DNA of 64,000 nt from Nemania diffusa (taxonomy: Eukaryota; Ascomycota; Sordariomycetes; Xylariales; Xylariaceae). Positions within the stretch are counted from its first letter, which is position 1, and every line of letters starts with the position of its first letter. Both the position numbers and the translations under genes were made by a program. The stretch is from assembly GCA_038501195.1 (NCBI GenBank), contig JBBPUQ010000004.1:1240001-1304000 (forward strand), in the 5' to 3' direction. Below the pieces are notes generated by a model. That model did not search any database. It worked only from the letters and a program-made list of their open reading frames with translations, and was not told the origin of the DNA. Shown one piece after another: positions 1 through 11,000 of this stretch.

Positions 1-1053
1 GTCTTCGCAGCCTTGTTGGCCTCTTTGTGTCGAAAAGTCTACAGATGTCAGCATGACCAGTACACCATCATGACTGAAGAGGAGGAAGAAACTTATTTTG
101 CTGGTATCCGTGTTACTACTGAGGAGATTTTTGACCATTTATGTCCCACCGCCGATCTGTCAACCGGCATTGGAACTGCATCGGAAGACGACATTGACGT
201 ACGATTCGCCGAGAAGATTCGAAAGTATCCGCCTCAAATCCAGGGCTCGCGTCTTCAAGGGGCTCTCGATGAAGGGGACGAGATTCTAGGCTCCGATGAT
301 GAAGATTATGACCGGACTGGGGATCTTCCAAAAAGAGCGCACGTTAATGGGCACCGCCAGGGCTCAATCACTCAGAATGGCACCAAATCTGGGGGAGAGT
401 ATTCTGGAGAGGGCCAGCCATCTCGTACAGAGCAAATCCGCCAAATGCGCCAGCACTTGCTTATACTTGCCGAAGCCAAGCAGCACTTCGTCCGCCATTG
501 TGGGCAGAACGAATGGACAGTCGACTTTGGTCCACTCATTCAGCAATTACGATACGTAGAGTTGGATACGATGATTGAAGATAATTTTGGACGCCACGGC
601 CTAAGGCTTACTCGCATTCTCAGGGAGAAAGGCAAGCTTGATGACAAGACCCTCCCAGCAATGGCACTCATGAGAAAGCCCGATGTGCATGTCAAAATGG
701 CCGAGATGGAAATGGCAGGCTTTCTAGAGGTGCAAGAGGTGCCTCGTGACAACAACAGAGCCGCCAACCGAACCATATTTTTCTGGTTCTTCGATGAGGC
801 TAGAACACTGAAGCGAGTTCTAGATAATGCATATAAGTCTATGGTGCGATGCATGGAGCGATTGGAGGTTGAACGGTATAAGAAGAGGACCGTATTTTCG
901 GTCTCTGATCGAAAGGACGTTCGTGGACAGGAGGAAGAAAAGCTGAGAGGTGATGTTTACAACGAATACCTGGAATATCTTGATATCGAGAAGAAGCTTC
1001 TTAGTCAGGTTTCAAGACTCGACGATCTTGTCTCTATCTTGCAGGACTTCTGA
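1..1053 (+). CDS. RPC82: RNA polymerase III subunit RPC82 (C31-bound RPC3 type), C-terminal part
   Basis: The reading frame is open from base 1, so the 5' end lies outside the window; about 350 C-terminal residues remain. The protein is the Rpc82/RPC3 subunit of nuclear RNA polymerase III, a winged-helix subunit that acts in promoter opening and initiation at tRNA and 5S genes. The family is recognised from the winged-helix segments (HGLRLTRILREKGKLDDK and the stretch MALMRKPDV..KMAEMEMAGFLEVQEVPRD), followed by the aromatic FFWFFD segment and a C-terminal helical coiled coil ending in LDDLVSILQDF. An acidic, low-complexity linker lies between the first helices and the last winged helix, as in other fungal copies. 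No intron is needed in the visible part. The stop is TGA at 1051-1053. The family call is firm; the N-terminus cannot be judged. Confidence 0.9.
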   Translation, partial: VFAALLASLCRKVYRCQHDQYTIMTEEEEETYFAGIRVTTEEIFDHLCPTADLSTGIGTASEDDIDVRFAEKIRKYPPQIQGSRLQGALDEGDEILGSDDEDYDRTGDLPKRAHVNGHRQGSITQNGTKSGGEYSGEGQPSRTEQIRQMRQHLLILAEAKQHFVRHCGQNEWTVDFGPLIQQLRYVELDTMIEDNFGRHGLRLTRILREKGKLDDKTLPAMALMRKPDVHVKMAEMEMAGFLEVQEVPRDNNRAANRTIFFWFFDEARTLKRVLDNAYKSMVRCMERLEVERYKKRTVFSVSDRKDVRGQEEEKLRGDVYNEYLEYLDIEKKLLSQVSRLDDLVSILQDF

Positions 1054-4000
1054 GTTTGGCATGAAGCTGGAGCGATATCGAAGTTGAAACATTATTTGCA
1101 TTGCATTGCATGGCGGCGTTAGGCAAGACGGGACTAAATGCCACCTGATCTACTGTGTATAATAAGGCTAGCTCTTGCTTTTCTGCTATGTAGCTTATTG
1201 CCATGATTGGTTTTAATCGAGGGCGTTCTCCGCCGACGTGAGAACAAGCAGCTTATGTTATTCACCAGAGACTCGTCGTGATGATCAGCTTTCTCAGCAC
1301 GCATGTTAGAATACTGACGAACACACTATGCAATACATAAACATGCATTTTCTAGCTTTCTAGGATTTGTCAATTGAGGGTGGTATCGACGTTGGAGATT
1401 GATGGAGTAAGGCCTTCCGTGGAGGTTAGCGGTGGAGAATAGGTACCTGTGTGGCGTTGGAGTAACGCGAAAGCCGGAAAGTTATTATCGCCGCTTTTGC
1501 TTAGGATTGCTCACCCGATTCTACATATGCCAGGTGACTAAGGATTCATTTATGTATAATTCACGCAATAGGATATCCATTCTCCAAACGGTTCACGCTA
1601 GATTTCAACTTATTATAAACCGTTAACCTAACAGATATACCTAGGTAGACAAATCTTATAGTATGATATTCACAATTTGTATTGGTATATCTAGTTAGGT
1701 CTCATACTCGGTAGTCAAGAACGGGATAATCTACTTGTCGTAAGGGAAATGCCTCTCACTTACCGCTCAAGAATATAGCTCAGTATCCTATAGCGATGCT
1801 TATAGGAAGAGATGTCTAGCCGCGCGTTGGAATCACTTGATGCTTCATCAAAACATATATATATTTAAACTAACGATCTTGGTTTTTATAACAAGGGCTT
1901 GGGAGAATACTTTATTTACAAGAATATTCTATCGAATCCAGGGTCTCTAATACCTCTCTCTCTTATTCATAGCCCGGGCAGGCTTTTACAGCTTATTTAT
2001 ATATAGCCTAACTCTACTTAGATCAGTTTCTTGGTTCCGATTGCCTTTTCGCGTTTCGCTGCCTCGCTGCTTCTACTTGCTCAGCAGGGGCGACGGCTTC
2101 TTGCTGAAGCTGAAGATCTTGTGCTACCTTGTCTTGGGTCTGTGTAACAGTTCTCCAATCGCTTTCAAAGTGAAGCTATGTAGTATTTGCTATACATACC
2201 TGTGCGAGGCGCGTGGGCAATTGGCGGGTAAGTAAGTAGTTTCTTGCTGCGGGCTGTAAGTTTACAAATCATCTCTTTTCCTCACTTCTTACTTTTATGT
2301 TATTGTTCGTATATGAGCATGTTCGATAGATCTAGGCCATAAAATGTAGTTAGTCCGAGGCAACCCCTATTTATAGCTTCGGTTCCTACTATGACCTATT
2401 CCAACGTTTTCCGCCTTGCTCTCATACTCCATGGCCCAGGTACTGGACTTCCATTCGAAATAAAACCAAGTCTTGAAGGCCGATGACACTATCGAGAGTA
2501 GAGAACTAGATACTGACTGTTTGAGGTAGATCAGTTTTGCGTTGTTTTTCTATAGTTTGTGGGGATCGAGTGTAAGCTGACGTACCCCTTTAATTGACGA
2601 GGAGAGTAGGTAAGAGGCTACCGAGGGCAATACAACTATTTCTACATCCTTTGGGTGTCTTTGCAATTTTGCTGGGCTGGAAAGGCTTCTTGTCATGCTA
2701 ATAAGGTGTTAACGAATAGAAGTTGTCAAAGTAGAGTTCATCCTTTGACCAGCCGGGAGCACGTGGGGAACCCCGGGGCTGTTGTACGTGTTGAATTTTT
2801 ACACTCAATCTATTCCATGACTTTGGAATCTCGATAAACGTATTATGCATGTTATGACTTGTTATTGACTTTTTCGTGGGCGGTTGGTATAGATGCCTAG
2901 CTAGCATGGTAGCTGAAGACTTGGCATTGATATATGTAACGGGTCACGACTATAGTTGCACGTCCGAAAAGTGATCTGCTGAAGCTACGAAATCGCCTAG
3001 AGGGTGGCTTTGGTAGGGCGAGTTCGTTCTAAAACCTTTGTGTGTAGATGATATCGTAATATTATTGATCCATGTATATATCTCTTTTCCTTTGCATGAG
3101 TAGCATATCTATAGCATTTATTCCTAAAATTCGCTTCAATTACCTCGCTTCCAGTCACCTTCGCATTCGTTGACTCTTATTTAATTTAGGACTATTTCAG
3201 AAAGAAATGAAGGCTTTGTATGACTTCATATATAGCTTTGCTTTGACCTATCCCTACTACTTCTTATGGAAACCTCGAAGTAGTTTTCAGGGCTACTATT
3301 CATTTTTATAGAGCTTGTTCAGTCTCACCTTTAGAACTGTTCCTATTATTTGGTCACCGAACTTACCCCACTAAAGAATAACTGGTCCATTCGCGGGGGG
3401 ATTTAGATGGGTAGCACGTTACTAACATATGAGTCGCCACGTAGTTGATTCTTGAAACCGTCACTTATAAGTGTTGTTAGCTCCGGATGTGCTAGAGAGT
3501 CTGAACAAGACGGATATAGCGTGAAGGGCTTTTTATTGAAGATTACATTCTAGTTGTATATAGTAGCTGCACGGTTAGTATTAAACCAAGGCGTTGATCC
3601 CCCACCAAAGTTGTTTCCTTAAATGACGACTTTTCGCATGCGTGCGTCTTACTTTAAAAACGTGATTATCAACATGAACGTATTCATTCAAGGTTTACAA
3701 AAGATTGATACTCCCAAGCATGTAGGTAGATGAATATTTATCTAACTCTAAGCTTTTTCTCCGAGCGATATCTCTTGGAGTAATTGCCGTAGTTTTAGAT
3801 TACATATATAGATAATCTGAAATGAAATCTATGCTTTCATTGGTATTAGCAATAGTTGTTAATGGTATTAAATACGGATACCGGATAGTACGACCATATA
3901 AGTTGTGTTGTTGGTTGTCACCGACGAAACCGTTTTATGGAGAAATAGCCACTCGCCGTTTATTACGGTGAAGCTTGCAAAAATGAGGAGGGGGCGGGGC

Positions 4001-4560
4001 CAGCTCAGGCTCGCCTCAGGCTAAAGGCAGCGTTGGCTCAGGTTGGTATCCCGTATGGATATTCTATGGAGATGTTGTTATAAAACCTACCTGCCCTTTT
4101 GGAGGTTCTGTCTACTATGCATGTAGCTCTGACTCTGTGGGGTGGACTGAGAACGTAGACAATGAAGTAGTATGTAGGTATGTACGTTGAGCACCCTTGC
4201 CCTTCGGGACAGGTAGGTACAGAATATTGATGTTCACTCCACTTTGGCACACCTTCCCTAGTGACCCATCTGATTGGTTATGGCGGGGTTTGCACGACTA
4301 GAACCCCTGCTAGCTGCGATTTCGCTGGTGCGCATTCGCAAAGTTGGATAAAATTATCGATAGAAGTCCCCGAGCACCTTGAATTTTTGTTCGCAACCAT
4401 CCTCGACTACGACTCCATCTCCGCTCGTTTCCTCCCAAACACTCGCTAGCTAAGCTTGCGTAGATCTGTTACTGGCTATTAGAAGTATTATCTCTTCGAG
4501 TTTTTTTATTTTTAATAACGAAACCCCGAACGGTCACGATCTGCATACATACAAGCTACA
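1054..4560. other. Gene-poor, AT-rich intergenic region with repeat relics
   Basis: The first 150-200 bases are likely the RPC82 3' UTR. Beyond that I see no gene I can support. The stretch has many TATA-type low-complexity runs. A hairpin lies at 1626-1700. A minus-strand open segment at about 2024-2170 encodes a Gln/Ala/Arg-rich tail (reading ..QDLQLQQEA.. then ..AARQRNAKRQSE..) of the sort seen at transposase C-termini, but this is only compositional. A G/C island at 3985-4040 has relatives elsewhere in the window. The last 300 bases are the GGC1 upstream region. Confidence 0.5.
1626..1700. repeat. Imperfect inverted repeat (hairpin)
   Basis: The 16-nt arm at 1626-1641 (acctaacagatatacc) is repeated on the opposite strand at 1684-1700 with one inserted base, with a spacer of about 42 nt. 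It could be a tiny foldback element or a chance structure in AT-rich DNA. No function is proposed. Confidence 0.45.
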
Positions 4561-5853
4561 ATGGCGCCCTTAGTAGCTGACAAGGAGAGGGAGTCGAATG
4601 TGGCTCGACTACTGGGATCCGGTATGCGTTACGAACGAAAAGAGCATATTGAACCAGGTTTCTAACCTTATATATAATAGCCTCTGCCGGAATCACTGAA
4701 TTGGCCGTCTTTCACCCTGTGCGTATCGACGAAACTCGAGGACCAGCTGTTGACTAACATGGCCCAAGGTCGACACAATTGCAAAGCGGCTGATGAGCAA
4801 TCAAACAAGAGTATGAATAACCAGTAGAGTCTTGGGACTCTTGCGGCGAGGAGAACTTAGCTAAAACCTCGACAAGATTGCTAGTGCTGCTGAATTGAAC
4901 TCGGTCATTTTCAAGGATAAGGCTCTTGCTCCCGCGGGGAAGAAGTTTTTCTCTCTATTCCCCGGTCTCGGATATGCGGCCGGCTACAAAGTAGGTCGAC
5001 TATAGGTACTAACTAGCGGGACTGCGTAGCTAACGACATGTTAGGTCTCGCAAAGAATTTACAAGTACGGCGGTCAGCCGATTGCGCGTGACTACCTAGC
5101 TGCCCACTATGGCAAGGACTTTGAGGGCGCCTTTGGCAAGAAGACGGGCAAGGCCATCATGCACTCAACGGCCGGAAGGTAAAGTAGTTAACTATGCCAA
5201 TAGCAATATCCGTTCCTAATGTTCTTTAGTCTGGTTGGTATCGGCGAGATCGTTCTCCTACCGCTCGATGTCCTCAAGATTAAGCGCCAGACAAATCCCG
5301 ATGCGTTCCGTGGCCGCGGTATCTTCAAGATTATTTCAGACGAGGGATTTGGTCTGTATAGAGGATGGGGATGGACAGCAGCGCGAAACGCACCTGGCTC
5401 CTTTGCGGTATGTATGCTGAAGTTATTCTTGAGTGGCTAAGGTCTAACGCGATATAGCTCTTTGGCGGTTCGGCGTTCACCAAGGAATATCTTTTCGCCC
5501 TCAGCGACTACAACAAGGCAACGTGGTTCCAGAACTTCATCGCATCTATCGCCGGTGCCTCTGCGTCTCTCGTCGTCTCCGCCCCATTAGACGTTATCAA
5601 GACTCGCATCCAGAACAGAAACTTCGAGAACCCTGAGACCGGCTTCCGGATTTTGTCTAACATGGCAAAGAATGAAGGTTTCTCTAGTTTCTTTAAGGGT
5701 CTAGTGCCTAAGGTAAACCGACCATGCCCCATGTCCTCGCATCGGCAATGCTAACAATATCTCGTACAGCTGCTCATGACAGGACCTAAGCTTGTTTTCT
5801 CGTTCTGGCTAGCTCAGACCCTAATCCCCACATTCGACGCGATGCTGAAGTAG
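4561..5853 (+). CDS. GGC1: Mitochondrial GTP/GDP carrier (Ggc1/Yhm1 type)
   Basis: This is an inner-membrane mitochondrial carrier that exchanges GTP and GDP. Eight exons join in frame to 301 residues: 4561-4621, 4681-4718, 4769-4810, 4877-4990, 5045-5178, 5230-5407, 5458-5712 and 5770-5853. All junctions are GT-AG and several have CTAAC-like branch points. The three carrier repeats are visible, with signature motifs FHPVDTIAKR, LPLDVLKIKR and APLDVIKTRIQNR. The stretches LFPGLGYAAGYK, YRGWGWTAARNAPGSFA and GPKLVFSFWLAQ closely match the Ggc1 subfamily rather than other carriers. The start ATG at 4561 gives the short N-terminus usual for this family. In yeast this carrier is linked to mitochondrial nucleotide supply and iron homeostasis. 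The gene stands alone between gene-poor stretches. Confidence 0.93.
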
Positions 5854-8004
5854 CCGGTTTGAGACACATGGGCGGGCGAGCTATGGCTTGAATGAAAATG
5901 TAAGATAAATATGAGGGCACGAGGTATAGAGCATGTATATAATAGGTAAAGCCGGCGTTCGTAGGAAATGACCTCTCAAGCACTTGATTAGAGATTTGGT
6001 GTACACATCTCCCTAGAGGTTAGAAAGTACTCGACTCACCAAAACCGCTATAGATCTTTATCACGAATAACACTCATACGAAAGGGTATCTATTACATGT
6101 ATTGTTTCTTTTAAATTGTAAGCACTCATCCAGGCTACGTCTCAAACGGCGCAAAATGCTTGGATTACCTAATACCTAATTGACGTAATTGTGTGGGTTT
6201 GTAGTTTTTCTTCGGCAGCAATCATGATCAACAGACCTGATAGCTAGCTCGCTAATATTATAGACAGGTATCTTAAGGTTGATTTGGATGAGACGATACC
6301 TGGATGCGTCAATGCTAGAGCTATGCGCTATCAGGCACATGTATTGGCCTTACGCATAGGTGCCTCAAAAATGGGGTTTCCTAACCTGTTTCGTAACGGG
6401 TGTCTTGCGTGAGCCACGCCGCTTTTAGCCTGAGCCTGTGCCCACTCTTTTGCACAAAACCTGAAATGAGAATCTGCATAACTTTATGATAAGGGCTACT
6501 ATCCGTGACGTATTTTATACTGTGATGCGATTACTGTCCGTTAAAGTTACAGTCAAACAACAGAATATCAAGATTAAAGACATTATTCAACTCGATTAAA
6601 AAGGTATTTCTTTACTCAATAGGCTTGCACGGATTGGTTGAACGCATATATTGGGGGAGCATGAGCCCTACTCGAGACCTAGAAGCTGAAGTACGCCGGC
6701 CACTTTGCAAGGCGACCAAGGCTCGAATGACTATAAAAATAAAAACAAAAAATCAAAGCCCTGTACGACCCCCCTTCCTTCCTTCCAGCCCCATAGGCTA
6801 TAGCCCCCCCTCCTTTTATCGGTTTAATTAGTGTCGCTGTCATAGCCGGCCACCATTAAATTTTCAGGGACGGCGGGTGGGTTAAAAAACCTCTGACCAC
6901 CATAAAAACCGCCCCCCTTGTAGGAGGTGTAGTGACGAGGGAAAACCCTTCAAGCATGCAAAATCATTCTCGTGCTGAAAGCAATCCTCTAAAGCAATTA
7001 CTCGGCCGTCTTTATTATACAAATGCCAAACTTGCCCTGGATTTTGAACGTCGCACCTCCGTAACGGCCTCGACAATAGAAGAACGCTTACATTCTCTGA
7101 CCTCTATCTATTTCCTATCCTGTCTCATAAGAATCCTCATCATGTGTGTATAGTCCAGCTTAGAGATAACAGGAGGGTCTGAGGCGAACGTAGTGAGGGC
7201 CGAACTCCTGCTCGGCGGTAATAGTGTTCTTCGAGGCCTCTTTATTCTCAATTTCCCTGCACGTAACCGTAACGTGGTGTTTAACAACTGGCCTGCTTGA
7301 CTGGCCTGCTTCTTCATTTATATCGGGCATTGTATGATTGTCTGTATCGGATTGTTGCTCTATGTCGAGCACAGAATGATTGACTATGTCATGCTGCTGC
7401 TTTCTGCGCTGTTCGGTGCTGAGTCTAGTGCTACCCATAACATCGGCGCCTCAAAATACGTAGAATATGGACCTTCGAACGAAAAAAGAAGTGATATCAA
7501 CATTCTATTGAACATCACCAATAAAATTGTCCGAGTTAATAAAACAACGGTGTTGGATTCAGGGTTATCGCTACTATTAAAAGGGGAACTTTTCACGTAT
7601 CACTGCAGGGGGTAAAAGGGTGTCCCACATAACTGATTAAGAACATGGTGGAACAATTAAACATAGAAGGATTAATAATACATCTATAACTTTATATATA
7701 AATATAAATATATATACTTATATGATTAAGGGTGCCTATTGTAGCCGTTAACAAGCCTTAAAAGCGATTGAGCTACGAATCTAGATAATCAAACTGTACA
7801 AAGGAGATCACCCAGTTGTGTTCGTATGTAGTGGCAGAACTACCGAGAAAGGATAGCAGAAATAGGTGGTCTAGGAAAAGAGAGCTCACTGCAAGCCACT
7901 AGCTTCTAGATCGACACTTCGCTTAAGACTGTCTCGCAAAGGTAGAGATACTGACAAGATCGTTGAATTTCTAGATTGAGATATATTCGACAAATGTACG
8001 AGAT
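5854..8004. other. Gene-poor region between GGC1 and the NLR gene
   Basis: The GGC1 3' UTR is followed by AT-rich DNA with no convincing gene. A pyrimidine-rich, C-run stretch lies at 6765-6815 and a strongly AT-rich run at 7670-7725. A minus-strand ATG at 7438 opens a 92-codon frame (start MGSTRLSTEQRRKQ, rich in Gln, His and Asp) to 7160. An adjacent frame to 7108 could be joined to it by splicing, but I recognise no family, and it may be a transposon or gene relic. The DNA from about 7740 to 8004 is probably the NLR 3' UTR. Confidence 0.45.
7160..7438 (-). CDS. Small hypothetical open frame, doubtful
   Basis: An ATG-started frame of 92 codons on the minus strand encodes a polar, Gln/Glu/His-rich peptide with no signal peptide, membrane segment or motif I recognise. 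A second frame continues to 7108 (ending ..SKLDYTHMMRILMRQ) and might be a spliced continuation. It lies in AT-rich DNA beside relic-like sequence, so it may equally be a fragment of a decayed gene. Reported only so that it is not lost. Confidence 0.15.
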   Translation of the reverse strand: MGSTRLSTEQRRKQQHDIVNHSVLDIEQQSDTDNHTMPDINEEAGQSSRPVVKHHVTVTCREIENKEASKNTITAEQEFGPHYVRLRPSCYL

Positions 8005-11000
8005 TTAGAGAGGGCTAATTTCTGTAGAGAATCTAAACAGTAGCACATGTCCAGAATAGCATCCCAATACCACCGTATGTCTGTAGACGCACGACATAAC
8101 AGGCTGATATTTTTTTGGAATAAATATGACCTTCTCATTCTTCCATGTGATCCAATACTGATCGTTTTCTAAGTCAAACAGCACGCCGTAAGGAGCCCAG
8201 TCTGGTGGTCGCGAGAGAGCTAAAGACGGGCTGTGGAGATATGTGGCCATACGATCCGTCATAACATAGTCTGTGGATTGAGAGTCGAACCAGAGACTTT
8301 GAGGCGTCCAGGGCAATACTAATGGCACCAGTGTCCGTTCCCCTTTCTGCGTGTCCCATATAGTCAATGTGTTAGACTCCGCCACGACGATCCGCCGAGA
8401 GTCGGGGAAGAACACCATACTACAAATATGATCAAAAAAGCCCCCGATGATCCGTTTACACTCCCAGGACAACAGTGGGGGTCGATATTCCCAAATGCGT
8501 ACCGTTCTATCGTCACTACCAGAGGCGATATAGCATCCATCAGGAGAAAACGCGAGGCAAGTGACATAATCTTCGTGGCCATGAAGCACTAACGAATCTG
8601 TATTTTCTTGGCTTTCTACATTCCATACCCGCACCTTATGATCATCAGATGCTGACGCGATAAGTCGGTCGTTAGGGGAAAAGGCTGCAAAGCGGACCCA
8701 GTCTTTATGACCAGATAGACAATGTTCTGGTTCGCCGTTGGCGATGGGAAGGACTCGGACTTTCCCGTCACTAGAGGCAGCCACCAGTCTTCGTGCATTG
8801 GACGAGAATCTGAGAGATCTCAAGTCACCAGTGGCGTCTGTTTCTATGGGCGCTTGTAATGGCTGTCCTGTAACCCCATCCCATAGTTGAACGATGTCGG
8901 GCGTGGAGGAGGACGCAATACAAGCCCCGTCATTGGTAATGGTAATGGCTTGAACTCTCTGACGATCTTTGATATTCGAGTCTGATTTATTGACTAGTAT
9001 TGATCCGTCGGTATCACCGTATGAGAGGCGGATGGTACCATCGTTCGAAGAGTATGCGAGGAACTCGCTATTAGGTGCAAATGAGACAGACTTCACACTC
9101 GATCCGTGGCCTCCAATTCTTTGTATTACTTCTTCGCGTTCGATATCCCAGACTTCAACACTCCCAGAACGTGAACGTAAAGCCGTAGCGAGGCGGGAGC
9201 CACGGGGCGAGAATGAGAGAGATAAGACAAAATCACCAAGATTGAGGGTTTTTACCTGCTCTCCTGTTTTCGAATTCCATATTATGGCCTTTTTGTCGTC
9301 AGAACCAGAGGCTATGAGCTGCCCGATAGGTGAGAAAACAACCGAATTTATTGTGTTGTCGTGACCCTTTAGAACACGGAGTAGAGACCGCGTTTTTGAG
9401 TCCCAGATATGTATAACTGCATCATCGCCGGCCGATGCTATAAGACAACCATCGCGTGAGAATGACACACTCCTAACATAGTCTTCATGCCCTATCAATT
9501 GCTGGCTGTGCTCTTCCTCTGAAGTAAGGTCCCACATGTGCAAATCGCAGCGAGACGCCGCCACAAGCCAGTTGCCGTCTGGGGAGAAGCTGACGGCGTT
9601 CACTGACCCAATAAGTTCTGGCAGTTGCCTCGTATGTAGACGGCCAGGGACGTATTCCCATAACTTAATTGAGCAGTCATCCGATCCTGAGGCTACAAGA
9701 CCTTTGCTAGAAACGGCCAAGCAATATACCCAGCCACTGTGTCCCTGAAGCACATGTTGCACAGCACCTGTCTGAGCATCCCAGATCCTTATAGTATGGT
9801 CATCGGAGCCCGATAATATAAATTGACCGTCAGGGGAGAACTTAATACAGCGGACCCAGTCATCGTGGCCATCAAGCACCAAATAATCGTGGTTCCACTG
9901 ATTGGACGCAGTCGGAGGTGTAAGAATCCAAGGGAACGTTTTTGTTATTCCTGCTGCCTCAATGAGACTGTTCTTAGGGCAGTATAACATTGTGTTGATG
10001 TCTTGGCCCTCTCTAGGGCAATTTCGATTCAGTGTTTGGTGGAAAGAGAGGAGTCGGTGCGCATCCCGAATGACTGTAACAACGTGAAGTTGGTTAGCAT
10101 CGGTTATTCTCGCCTGATTCTCTGTTAGTTACTGAAGTGCGAATGTTGTATTTATAGAAGAGGGAATCTGTATGATTAGTACTTACTCGTAGGAACTTTT
10201 CTAATGTTAAGAGCAGGGTTGCTGCTCTCGCGACGTAGGATTGGGCGCTCCATATTCGCAACAACTGTCCAAAATGCGTGCTAAGAAACAAGACCATTGA
10301 TTCGGTAATTTCAGTTCTCTTATCAATATCTTCGATCTCGGTCATGTGCCGTATCCAGTACATAGAAGCGTACTGAACTGACGCCAAAATATTGTCATGG
10401 CCATTTCTTTGGGCCAAGAGACCTGTTTTATAAATGGTAGCTGTTTCTGAGAATCTTGACAGGACACCAAGCAAGCGCTTCGTCATCTTTGCGTTCGCTT
10501 CCAAAGCATCGGATGGCTGTAGCAGACTTCGTCGGTAGTCCCGAGCTGATTTATGAGTAAAACAGACCATGTTGTCCCGTACTTCCAAAAAAGCTGAACA
10601 CTTCGACACTATAGCTAGAGTGTCCACGATACATTTGCCTTCTCGTAGGTCTACTATAGCTGAAAGCTCTGACATGTGTAAGGGCTGATATGCAATAGCC
10701 ATAGTCTCGAGAACCTCGTTGCAGAAATTTGTGTCGTTATAGGATAGTTTGTTTATTCTGGTTTTCATGAAATCGTATAACTCTTGCATGTTATCTGGCA
10801 TTTGTTCGAGGATAGTGAGTGCGTACCAGTTATCCACTTCCCGCAAAGCTGTGCAAGCAATCTTCACCCACAGGAAGCTTTTCTGGGCTCCGGATTGGAT
10901 CTTATTGAAAATGTCTCTCTCTAGATCCTCTCCATAGACTTTCTCTCTAGCTAGTCTCGAGACTTGGACCTTGGTATATCCCTCTAGAGTTGAAGTTAAC

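Noticed and set aside
2024..2170. Transposase C-terminal tail on the minus strand
   Set aside because: Only the Gln/Ala/Arg composition suggests it; no catalytic motif or element ends could be found, so it is not listed as a mobile element.
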